From: Physcia stellaris
Taxonomy: Eukaryota; Ascomycota; Lecanoromycetes; Caliciales; Physciaceae
Reading direction: 5' to 3'
NCBI GenBank assembly: GCA_018902385.1
Contig: JABSSW010000013.1
Span: forward strand, 682,001-746,000
Length of the DNA: 64,000 bases
Both the position numbers and the translations under genes were made by a program. Numbering within the stretch: position 1 is the first letter of the stretch; every line of letters begins with the position of its first letter. The notes under the pieces are model-generated. The model made no database searches, was not told where the DNA came from, and saw only the letters and a list, made by a program, of their open reading frames with translations. This document shows positions 43,199-52,467 of the stretch, one piece after another.

Positions 43199-44644
43199 AT
43201 GTCCACCACTGTTCCTGCGGAGCGAAGGCGCTCAGAGAGCCGTACGATGAAAAGGGAGGAAACCGATTGTACAACTGGAATTGCCCAGGGGGTCTTAGGA
43301 CCTCAAGCGCAAGCCGCTGAAAATATCCCACCTGCACCAACAGTATCTTCGGCTACAAGAGACTCGCCCTCCAGTTACATAGATTTCAGTGCGCCAAAAC
43401 GAATCAAGGGGAGAAAGGTGATTGATGTCACACTCCAATGCACATCAGATGCCGCAAACCGTCAATCTAGGCCGGAGGGTGACCACTCTGAAGTATTGTC
43501 CGAGAAGCCACTCAGCAAAAAGCGCAAGGCAGAGCTCTTGGAAGAAAAGCTTGCCGGGAAACGAGCGGTGATCAGAGCCAAGTTGCTTTTAAATGATACA
43601 TCTTGGGTGTGTTGCTGTCGACTACCTGGTAAAAGCAATACAGAGCAAGATGCTGAGGAAACATCGGGCAATTGTCTCTACGACATACCACCGCCAATCA
43701 AAGAAAGGATGATTACGGTTGGTGAATTACGAGCGCGAAAAGCCGCTCGAGACGCTTACGACGATATCCACGGACGGTGTATATGCCAAGAGCCGTTCGG
43801 CGATCATCCAGGACATGGATATATCATGAGCAAAGCAGGCTCTGACTTGGCGAACGATTGGCGACAGACAGTAGGAATCAAAGCCAGATGCGCGTTCCCT
43901 AAACCGATTAATGTAGACACTATCGCGGATGCGGTCTGCATTGAATTGAATCACATATTCTACGACTTCGAACAGGAAATTTTGGAGCTTGACGAATTCC
44001 AGCCCTTGAACATGTGGGCGAAGGTAGAAGCCGTAGCCTGGCTCCTGAACGATGATCTGTGCTGTTGGCAATCGATCACACAACGCGCACAGTGGACGAA
44101 CTGTGTCACGCTGATAGGGGTGATGGTCTTGACAACCATTGACACATTGATCGAGTACGACCTCTTCAGGCCGGACCAGACAGTCATCCGCAACTTGGAA
44201 TTAGTTTTGGCACTCCTCGCACTTTCTACGAAATCTGCGTGCAGAGATGATCTATGCAACGCTAACGAAAACGGTTGGGCAGTACTCATCGCACGGTTTT
44301 CCATTACACACAAAGTCGTAATCGGAGGCCTAGACGGCATTAATGGTCACATGGTGGGCATCTGCGACAAACAAATCGTTCTCGAGGCAACAAGGTGTCT
44401 TAATAGGATTACCCAGTGCCTAAGAGAATGCGTTGGCCTTGTCCGTATGCCTACGGAGGAAAAATTGGCTGCGATCGAAGCCAAAGAAGGTGAAACACAA
44501 GCGCGCAAAGGCACCGGTATGAGAACCTGTTGGATGCCTGAAGATGACCTAGATTCTGAAGGTCTGAGATTGTGGAAGCGGTGGGACTTTGCAAAGGAAT
44601 TCAAGCTTCTATTCACAAGGAAGAAAAGTCGTGGTCGGGTATAA
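43199..44644 (+). CDS. Hypothetical protein, 481 residues, Cys-rich motifs
   Basis: A single long frame from the ATG at 43199. Residues 1-110 are polar and basic, with KRIKGRKV and KPLSKKRKAE segments that could be nuclear-localisation signals. A Lys/Glu/Leu stretch then leads to SWVCCCRLPG and GRCICQEPFGDHPGHGY, a Cys/His-rich pair of segments that might bind metal. The C-terminal half is helical and Cys-containing (DDLCCW, LALLALSTKSACRDDLC) without a domain I recognise, and the end is basic (RKKSRGRV). It may be a lineage-specific nuclear protein. The length of the uninterrupted frame and even codon use argue that it is real. Confidence 0.72.
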   Translation: MSTTVPAERRRSESRTMKREETDCTTGIAQGVLGPQAQAAENIPPAPTVSSATRDSPSSYIDFSAPKRIKGRKVIDVTLQCTSDAANRQSRPEGDHSEVLSEKPLSKKRKAELLEEKLAGKRAVIRAKLLLNDTSWVCCCRLPGKSNTEQDAEETSGNCLYDIPPPIKERMITVGELRARKAARDAYDDIHGRCICQEPFGDHPGHGYIMSKAGSDLANDWRQTVGIKARCAFPKPINVDTIADAVCIELNHIFYDFEQEILELDEFQPLNMWAKVEAVAWLLNDDLCCWQSITQRAQWTNCVTLIGVMVLTTIDTLIEYDLFRPDQTVIRNLELVLALLALSTKSACRDDLCNANENGWAVLIARFSITHKVVIGGLDGINGHMVGICDKQIVLEATRCLNRITQCLRECVGLVRMPTEEKLAAIEAKEGETQARKGTGMRTCWMPEDDLDSEGLRLWKRWDFAKEFKLLFTRKKSRGRV

Positions 44645-45164
44645 AAGTGGATCATTGGACTCTGAAAATGTTTTAGGTGGCTCAGAGTCTTGAGGATGGC
44701 TTGACCGTTGTGGATCGAGTTCTGGATTCCGCTCCTCGGCCTGCCGTTGATTGTTCCTTACCTCCCTGTGCTAATGAGACAGCGGAGAAAGTACTAGCGG
44801 GCAGACTTGGGGGAAATGTGGGCGAGCTTCTCGCTTGAGGCATGCGTATTGAAATCTCACGATTATTAAGCTCGACGCTGGATGGAAAGTTATTAAATTG
44901 AATGAGAACTGGCCAGCTGATTTCAATCAGGCAGATATGGTTCCAGCAATGTATGCGAGCACTGCTCGGCGGTGCTGCTAAACTGAGAATCATAGCTGCT
45001 GTCAAGCATACCTACATGACTTAGAATATACCTTCCATGAACGGGCAACTTCGACGTGACAGCAGCAAATACCTCACGCAACCACCCAAAATCGCGGCGA
45101 GGCTATTATTCAGGATGCTAAACCTACAGGCATTACATTAGCGCGTCTACACAGATGACTTTCT
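44645..45164. other. Convergent intergenic region
   Basis: No gene seen between the convergent orphan and oxidoreductase genes. Confidence 0.5.
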
Positions 45165-46191
45165 TTACGGTTCAGAGGCCACATCAACTACGATCTTCCC
45201 TCTTGCCCTGCCAGTCTTCAACTTTTCAAATGCTTGCGGCGCTTCCTCGAATGGGAACCGCTGGTCGATCACTGCCTTGACGGGGCCCTCCTTCATCCAC
45301 TCTGCGATCTGCCGCAGATCTTCAGGTTTCTGCTGAGGCCAAAACCCCTCCACTTTGCCCTTCATGCCACCCAAAAAGCTCGGCCAGAGCTTGCGTTTCA
45401 AGCCTTGAAATATAGCCTTGAATGAAGGATCTCCACCAACAACTACAAGGCTAGCACCAGGCCGCAGAAACTCATGAGATCGCCAGATCAGCTGCTCATC
45501 ACTGCCGACGTTGTCAACCGCATGATCGAACTTGTGCTCGCTAGCTTTGAGGGCTTCCAAAACGCTCTCTTTCTTGTAATCAATGACCTTATCCGCGCCT
45601 AAGCTTTTAACGAATTCAACATTCGCTGTCGAACAGGTCGTCGTCACGTGACAACCCACGACCTTGGCAAACTGAATACCGAATGCGCCTGTCCCGCCTG
45701 AACCACCATTGATGAAAATCTTATCACCGGCTTTCACACGTGGCACAATTGATTGATATGCAGTTAATCCTGCTACGCCTATAGTCGCTGCATCGATAGA
45801 ATCAACACCATCCGGTACAGCGACCGCGTTCTCATTCTTTACAATTGCATACTCAGAGAGAGCGCCGCCAGCTATGGGCGAAGTACCCGCTGCACCAAAC
45901 ACGAGTTGGCCAGCCTTGAGCGAGGATCCAGTCGCTGGTGTTACTACGTAACCGGCGTAATCGATACCGGGTGTTGCTTTTGGTGATTGCGAGTTGTACG
46001 ACACCCGGGATTTCGGACGGTTTGTAGTCGACTGGATTGAGTGCTGTTGCAATGATCTTGATTAGATGCTGGTTTGTTTTCGGCTTTGGTAAGGGCGCGG
46101 ACACGTTTAGTTGAAGGTTCTTTTCGAGGCCGCCTTTGGTGGTTGTGTATTGCCATGCTTTTATCGTTGATGGAGGTGATTGGGTAGTCAT
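45165..46191 (-). pseudogene. Zinc-type alcohol dehydrogenase/quinone oxidoreductase with an apparent frameshift
   Basis: The first frame (from 46191) encodes the GroES-like start with ATALNPVDYKPSEIPGV. The second frame, open to 45165, begins at KATPGIDYAGYVV and continues through GVAGLTAYQSI, the nucleotide-binding GGSGGTGAFGIQFAK, HAVDNVGSDEQ and a C-terminal GRARGKIVVD. Together they are a full-length NADP(H) quinone oxidoreductase-like protein (about 340 residues). The two frames meet at an AAAA run (45978-45981), one base out of register, and no intron of plausible length (only 28 nt possible) can bridge them. Either a recent inactivating indel or an assembly error explains it. Catalytic residues otherwise look intact. 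The structural zinc Cys cluster is absent, as in this subfamily. Confidence 0.85.
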
Positions 46192-46607
46192 TATTAATAC
46201 TCGGTCAGTTGAAGTATAGGATCTCTATACTATGGCCTCGGATGCTTTTAGTGGTGAGGAAAGTCCTTACTGAGGTTTGGGGTAACCCCCAGATGGAAAA
46301 ATAGGAGCCTGACTTAGCACACTCGATGTAAGGGCCGAGGGGCTAGGCCTTGAGTATGCCAAGCATTTGCGGGAGCGCTTGCGGGAGCGCTTGCGTTTAC
46401 GCAGCATGACGTACACTTGAATGCTCATAAAATACTGGGAAAGCCCCACATGAAAATACATATGTGAATAGACAGTACCTGTGATATGACTGTCGCGCTT
46501 GTCGAAGGAGATCAATTCATGTGGAGGAGGCCCCGAACATGCCCATTAAGATACTGCTGGGAATGAAGCCGCATCTCCCATGATAGCCTCGAACTGGATA
46601 ATAGATT
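46192..46607. promoter_or_regulatory. Divergent region between oxidoreductase and Tep1
   Basis: About 415 bases. It contains a doubled 12-bp unit GCGGGAGCGCTT (46369-46392). No coding region is supported. Confidence 0.5.
46369..46395. repeat. 12-bp unit repeated twice
   Basis: GCGGGAGCGCTT occurs twice in a row, followed by a further GCG. Confidence 0.8.
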
Positions 46608-48254
46608 ATGGTCTGTATGTTGAATCGTCGAAAGGAATTTATTATGAATGCTAATTCTGTCTTTGCAATATCAGGCTTCTTTATTGCGCCAAATTGTTGC
46701 GGGACCTCGCTCGCGACATCCCGAGGCTGGACTAGATCTCTGCTATGTCACAGATAACAGTATCACATATTGCCCACCCACTGCAATACACATACTAAGG
46801 ACTCCATAGTCATCGCAACATCTGGTCCTTCCTCTACCTATCCTCAACGAGCGTACCGCAACCCCACCGATGCATTAGTGAAGTTTCTCGACTACAAACA
46901 TGGTCAAGAATGGGCGATATGGGAGTTCCGTGCCGAAGGTACTGGATATCCAGACTCAGAGGTCTACGGTAGGATACGGCATTATCCGTGGCCAGACCAC
47001 CATCCGCCCCCATTCGCCTTGATACCCAACATCATGGCTAGCATGCGCGATTGGCTCAAAGGCTCTGAAAAGCCAGTAGGGAGGGTAGTGGTGGTACATT
47101 GTAAAGCGGGCAAGGGCAGAAGCGGATCTGTCGCTTGCAGCTATCTAGTCAGCGAGGAGGGCTGGAAAGTCAGTGATGCCCTAGCGAGGTTCACCGAAAG
47201 ACGAATGCGATCTGGCTTTGGCGCTGGCATCAGTATCCCAAGTCAGCTGCGATGGGTAGGTTATGTCGACCGCTGGACAAAACATCAAAAGCTGTACGTC
47301 GAGCGCCAGATCGAGATCCTCGAAGTTCACGCCTGGGGCCTCAGAGACGGCGTCAAAATCGCCATCGAAGGCTTCATCGATGAAGGCAAAGTCATCAAGA
47401 CATTCCACGTCTTCAGCAAATCCGAGCGCATCTCAATGGACGACACTCAGCAGCTAGACACCCCCCTTACCGACGGTACTAACGATATCCCCACCCCCAC
47501 CTCAGCCACAGCCTCAACTCCCCAACTTTCCACCTCCTCATCTCCAACATCCACGGCAACCGCGATTTTCCGCCCGCACGAGCCCATCATCCTGCCCACC
47601 TCCGACATCTGCATCGACCTCGAACGCCGCAACAAAGCGACCTACGGCTGGACGATGGTCACCTCAGTCGCGCACGTCTGGTTCAACGCCTTCTTCGAAG
47701 GCCGCGGTCCCGAAAACCACGGCGATCCCACTGCCGACGGCGTCTTTGAAATCTCCTGGGAAGCCATGGATGGCATCAAAGGCTCCCCGCGCAAGGGTAC
47801 AAAGGCGCTTGATCGCGTCGCTGTGGTCTGGCGAGCTGTTCCTGCGGATCAGAAACCCCCAGTTATCATCACGGAGCCCAAAGAAGGGGAGGTTGTGCCC
47901 GAGGAGAGGGCCGCGGATTGGAGGCTGGCGGATAAGGGGGGGTTGAGGAAGGATTTGGGGCTAAGGACGGAGAGTCCCACGAGTAGGGATGTAAGTCGGG
48001 CGAGTAGTGTGAAGAGTGGGGTAAATGAGGGGAACGGTGGGGAGAGCGAGAGTGAGGATGGAGCACGGGGGGTTAAGACGCATGGGCCGGATGGGGAAGA
48101 TCATGTTCCTCATCCGAAGCCTACGAAGGGGGATGACGGTGCGGTTGGCCAGACGCCGCTGGATGGGCAGGGTATTGGGGAGGTTGGCCATGGTAAGACT
48201 CCTGGGGTTGTGCAGGATATGAAGGATGAGGGTTCCGAGAGTACGAAGATATGA
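46608..48254 (+). CDS. tep1: PTEN-like phosphoinositide phosphatase (Tep1)
   Basis: The catalytic loop HCKAGKGRSG is the CX5R signature with the two Lys typical of PTEN, which removes the 3-phosphate of PI(3,4,5)P3. Upstream are SLLRQIVAGPR and DLCYVTDNIIATSGPSS, the diagnostic N-terminus, and YPWPDHHPP supplies the WPD-loop Asp. This N-terminus is recovered only by splicing: introns 46760-46809 (branch ATACTAAG) and 46611-46674. The latter leaves a first coding exon that is just the ATG at 46608-46610. Total 510 residues. A C2-like region follows with a Ser/Thr/Pro insert. The last 120 residues are disordered and acidic, longer than in yeast Tep1. The catalytic assignment is firm; the first exon is inferred. 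Confidence 0.9.
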
Positions 48255-48696
48255 GGTGGTTAATAATGGGACGCTCCGCTCCCACGGATGATGGAGATAA
48301 GCATGCATTGTTTCTTGTCCTCTTCTTGTATAGCATAGCGAACATGGCATGGCGCTAAGCGTTCCAATCTATCACTGAGCGATCATGGAGGTTTGAAAGC
48401 GGTGAACCTCTTATCTTCGAGCCTTCCTCTATGAACCAGCAACTTCACGACTTTGGGATCCATAGCGTTGCACAGATTGGGATCCGTTCACTGGAGAAGC
48501 GAGTATTGGGTTGCCTTTGGCTAAGTACATTATAAAGTACAAAACGCCGCCCAATGAGGCCTTTTCCATGCAAATATACACAATGCGATCCAGGTGTCTC
48601 GCCCCGCTACCTTGACCCTTGGATAGGTATATCACCACGCGCAAATCACTCTCGCCAAACTTCAAACCCCTTCATCGGCGAGTCTTAGTTGGCTCC
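48255..48696. other. Convergent intergenic region
   Basis: 3' space between tep1 and the mitoribosomal gene; nothing coding seen. Confidence 0.5.
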
Positions 48697-49929
48697 TCAT
48701 ACAACGACCTCTCCCCCATCGATCATCAGCGGCTCCCACTTCTTCCCATTCACCGCATCGCTCGGCACCCTCACTTCCGGAGGCTGATAACAGTACCACT
48801 TCTTCAACGCATCCACCGCCGCCCTCGTCTTCGCCTCCACCAAGCTACTTCCGCTTCCCTCGCCCAATAGCATTTTGCCCGTATACACCCCGACCACAAA
48901 CACCGGGTGCCGACTCTTGCGCCCCGTCTCACTGTGCACCCTCGCAGTCGGCGACGCAAAACCCTCCCTGGCAAGCAATTTCGCCAGATCCCGCGTCGGC
49001 TGCGGGAACTGGAACATGCGGGCCACGTCCAGGTATCGGCTCATGACATGCTCATTGAAGAAAACCTTCGCCGCGCGACGGCCCAGGTGCAGGTACACGG
49101 CGCCCATAAGCGCATTCACGAAATTCGCACACGCCTCTTCCAGCGGGATGAGTTTGTGTTTCGTCTCGCCCTCAACGACCCTCTCCTTGACCTCCTCCCC
49201 GAACTGGTTATCGTAGACCGTCCGACTGCTCATCCCGATCCTCCACCCCTTCGCCGCATTCGGTCTGATCTTGCCCACTTCTTTCACCACCGGGCCTGTC
49301 GGGTTCCCGGAACTGTCCTTTGTTTCCAGCCGTCTGCATTGCAGGTACCCCGGGTCTACCTCCCCGCCCGGCTCGGCGGCGACTTCAACGCCCCATTCGC
49401 GGGTTATCGAGCCGAGGGCTTTAGGGCCGGAGTACGCTGACATGGCGGCGAAGACGACTTCGGTGGGGAGCCGTGGGAAGCGGCAGAGGATCGCTTCAGA
49501 GGTGTAGTAGCTCAGCAGCGAGGAGCCGAGGAGGGAGAGGGAGGAGTTGTTGAAGCGCGGGTCTGGGTCTGCGGTCGAGTCGATGAGGCACCGCGCGAGG
49601 GTTTCAATGGGGAGTTGGGGTGAGAGGGCGAGGCGGGCATGTAAGGCGGCGAGTTTGGCGGAGCGTTGGGCGCGCGGAGGGGGTGGTGAGGGCATGGAGA
49701 GGAGCTTGGTGCGTTTGCCTAGAGGGGTGTCGGGAGATGGAGGTGGCTGTTCTGCTTGGGGAGCGTCATTGGGTTCTTCTTCGAATATGGAGGCGGCGGT
49801 CGATTGGGTTCGTAAGGGGTAGGGGAAGGAGAGGTATTGGTGGATGCAGCATGGTCGTGTGAGCAATGAGGGTCTCGTTCGGGGCGAGAGCACGGTACCG
49901 CTCCATCGTAGGAGGCAGAGCGGCTTCAT
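48697..49929 (-). CDS. mrpl3: Mitochondrial large ribosomal subunit protein mL44 (Mrpl3)
   Basis: Intron-free frame of 410 residues from the ATG at 49929. It begins with an Arg/Ser/Leu-rich presequence (MKPLCLLRWSGTVLSPRTRPS). A catalytically dead RNase III-like domain follows (LPTEVVFAAMSAYSGPKALGSITREWGVEV; ACANFVNALMGAVYLHLG). A double-stranded-RNA-binding domain closes the protein (HPVFVVGVYTGKMLLGEGSGSSLVEAKTRAAVDAL). This order is that of mL44/Mrpl3 of the mitoribosome. The acidic residues needed for RNase III cleavage are not present in the canonical arrangement, as expected for the ribosomal member. It is head to head with the small membrane-protein gene. Confidence 0.93.
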   Translation of the reverse strand: MKPLCLLRWSGTVLSPRTRPSLLTRPCCIHQYLSFPYPLRTQSTAASIFEEEPNDAPQAEQPPPSPDTPLGKRTKLLSMPSPPPPRAQRSAKLAALHARLALSPQLPIETLARCLIDSTADPDPRFNNSSLSLLGSSLLSYYTSEAILCRFPRLPTEVVFAAMSAYSGPKALGSITREWGVEVAAEPGGEVDPGYLQCRRLETKDSSGNPTGPVVKEVGKIRPNAAKGWRIGMSSRTVYDNQFGEEVKERVVEGETKHKLIPLEEACANFVNALMGAVYLHLGRRAAKVFFNEHVMSRYLDVARMFQFPQPTRDLAKLLAREGFASPTARVHSETGRKSRHPVFVVGVYTGKMLLGEGSGSSLVEAKTRAAVDALKKWYCYQPPEVRVPSDAVNGKKWEPLMIDGGEVVV

Positions 49930-50178
49930 ATGTAAGGGGGAATGGGATGCGCACGAGTTCAGCAGCAATGGAGGCTGAGTACAAGCATGCGTTGAGATTC
50001 CATCAATTTTCCTTTAATGTTCGAGGTCAGGGCCAAATTCCTTGGCTGAAAAGTCGTGTCGTGAGGTGCAGGGGTCATGGGAGATCGCCACGGGCTAGCC
50101 TAATAGAGCCCGGTGCCGCCTTCGAGCTCCAGAGGACGAATCGCACTCAACGACATCTCCATCACCCTCGACGTGAAG

Positions 50179-50623
50179 ATGGTCGAAAGCAACAAAATAC
50201 CCGAGGGTGACCACTCGCTGAATACGGTTCAGAAGAAGGGAGCTGCGATATCGCAATCGAGCGGAGGAAAGATCCCGTAAGCTCAATGGCATTTTGTCCT
50301 CTCCTGAAGTTCAAGCTCACCTTCCCCAGATACCCTAAACATGTATGGTCGCCTTCAGGAGGATGGTACGCACAGCCGGCCAATTGGAGGTCAAATACAG
50401 TGGTCATGGCAGGCGTTATAGTGGGAATAGTGGCTATGGTGTGGAGCGTCAGTGCCGATAGAGAAGTCCGCTACAAAATGCCAGAGCAGGGGAGGTTCTA
50501 CCCAAGTCGATAGTGAGTACAATTATAATCAAGAGACTTGAGGATCAAGGGTCCTAACGATACCGAAGCTGGAGTAGGCAAATAGTAGAGCATGAAAAGG
50601 CGTTAAAGGAGCGGCAGCAATGA
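50179..50623 (+). CDS. Small conserved single-pass membrane protein, three exons
   Basis: Exons 50179-50276, 50330-50512 and 50569-50623 give 111 residues. Intron 1 (53 nt, CTCAC branch) joins SGGKIP to YPKHVWSPSGGWY. Intron 2 (56 nt, CTAAC branch) joins FYPSR to YWSRQI. The protein has a polar start, the motif KIPYPKHVWSPSGGWYAQP-NWRSNT, one membrane segment (VVMAGVIVGIVAMVWSV), then SADREVRYKMPEQGRFYPSRYWSRQ. I remember similar short conserved fungal proteins with this motif order and suspect an inner mitochondrial membrane subunit, but I cannot name it. Exact splicing at both ends supports a real gene. It faces the mL44 gene. Confidence 0.82.
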
Positions 50624-50872
50624 TACAAACATCATTCTCGGTCATGCATGGGAGGCGTTATGGCAATGGGCGCTGGCTAGGAACCCAAAAGGAATGCTAG
50701 TCATCAGAAGAACACCATATATTTACAAGGATTGTATGATACGTCTGTTTCCAACACCCTGTCAGCCATCCTAGGGACTCCCACAACTGTCTAAAGACGC
50801 GCAAAAATAAAACCATGCCGGAAGACACAGCACGTCTCTTTGCAATGTCTGCAACAGCACATGCATGCTCTT

Positions 50873-52040
50873 TCATCCATTCCATCCCCAAGTTCTGTCC
50901 GTTTGAACTTTTCGGACTTTCGTCTGAGCAAGATATTCCACACGTTCCCAAACCTCGTCATTATTCCAAAGCTCCTGACTTTCTTGAGTGGCATTGTTCG
51001 ATAGTACTGGCATGCCTACTTGTTCTACAGCGAAGCTTGCTGCAGCCGTGCCGCAAATGGCGGCTGTAACCGATTGACTGTTTTCGGCTGAATTAACAGG
51101 GCTGACGCGAGCCATTGCTGGGATTTTTAACCCAATACAGAAACCCCCCAAGAAGGTATTCCCGGCGCCCGTAGGATCCACTACCTTCTCCACCGGTGTT
51201 TCTGCACCATCGGCAAGATGAGGATGGTAGGGTTCAATTATTACGCATGCATGCTTATCAGCAACTAGACATCCCCAGTGTCCCATTCGCACAACGATGC
51301 ACCAGAGCCTTGAGTCACGACTCCTGAACAGAATCGATTCGCACACCTCGAGAAGGCTCTTCATCTCGACGCTACCTTTGGCGTCAAATGAGAGACTGAA
51401 TAATGCTCCAAGCTCATCTAGGTTGGGACTTACGACGTCCACATGCCCAACGGCCTCAAAGAAATTGTTCAGCTCGCTGGGCAGGCACAAACCCGGGATC
51501 GGCTCCCACACGAAGACGGGCAATCCAACAGACAGGCCATTTGGGCTGCGAATTTCTGACCGTTTCGCTGAGATACCTCGTACGAGGCTCATACATCTGG
51601 TGGGACTACAGGCAAAGTGGAAAGATTGAGCTTTCAATTGATCTTGAATAAGCGTTGACTCGTCAATACGCATCTTGGGAGTGGTGAATTCGAAGTCTGA
51701 ATTGTTAGAAGTTTGATCTTATCTCGACAGCGGGATCCACTTTACCGCGGATTTCATTTTGGCGATATATGTTCAGTGCTCTGGTAGTCAATCGGTGCGG
51801 AGTTTTTACAAACAAGCAGCTAGTCTTCCAGGCTTCGATCTGACCCTTCACTGCTTCCGGAAAGTCGGAACCTTCATGTACAGTCCATCCGATGGATCCC
51901 GCACGTTCTGCGCCACCAATGAGTCGCGCTCCTAGTACAGCATACGAACCTGCGCCACCAAGGACGTTCAGAGCAGGAAGTCTGGGAACAGGGTAGAAGA
52001 TGTCATCAATGATGAGCATTCCTAGGGTCACGAACTCCAT
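50873..52040 (-). CDS. mak32: pfkB-family carbohydrate kinase, Mak32-like
   Basis: Two exons (52040-51746, 51696-50873) joined at NEIR-DFEFTTPKMR give 372 residues. The N-terminus MEFVTLGMLIIDDIFYP and LGGAGSYAVLGARL are the ribokinase-fold opening and substrate loop. The C-terminal ATP/anion-hole motif is VDPTGAGNTFLGGF. In most pfkB kinases this is D-x-x-G-A-G-D with a catalytic Asp; here that position is Asn, as I recall for the Mak32 group, so sugar-kinase activity is doubtful. Yeast MAK32 is needed to maintain the killer double-stranded RNA; its biochemical role is unclear. The 5' end is only about 140 bases from a small + frame. Confidence 0.85.
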
Positions 52041-52182
52041 GTTGATTATCGCATTTACTTGCTAGAATTGTTCATATACCTGAACTTCGTAAAAGCTTCT
52101 GCGTGATCACTCAGCTCGTATTCGCTTGCCGTTGCGCCTCATCAATTCGAGCCTGATCATACAATAATCATAACCCTAATCA

Positions 52183-52416
52183 ATGCTTGAAGAAGTTGAA
52201 GTAAACGTCACAGCGCGACGGAAAAAGCCGCAGAGCAAGCCGCGCATTAGCGCCGGCACGGGTCCTAGACGCGGAGCTAAAACACTATTCGGGAAATTGC
52301 ACGTGCTTCGGAACTCCTGGCCAAAAGTCTTCTTCTGGGCAAACAATCTAGCAGTAATCATAAGCTACCTCTGGGTACAACCAGCAACTTTCGACCCAAA
52401 TCAACAATCAATCTAG
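52183..52416 (+). CDS. Possible small membrane protein (77 residues) upstream of CAP
   Basis: The frame starts MLEEVEVNVTARRKKPQSKP, is strongly basic for 50 residues and ends with one hydrophobic segment (VFFWANNLAVIISYLWV) near the C-terminus, a tail-anchored layout. No homologue is recalled. It lies 52 bases before the CAP start and could be its own gene, part of the CAP leader, or chance. Confidence 0.35.
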   Translation: MLEEVEVNVTARRKKPQSKPRISAGTGPRRGAKTLFGKLHVLRNSWPKVFFWANNLAVIISYLWVQPATFDPNQQSI

Positions 52417-52467
52417 CAATCAACCCAATCGTTCATAACTGGTAACTTTTCTCGGCCGTTTGGCGTG

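Noticed and set aside
47961-48350. 129-residue minus frame under the tail of tep1
   Set aside because: Shadow of GC-rich coding sequence on the other strand.
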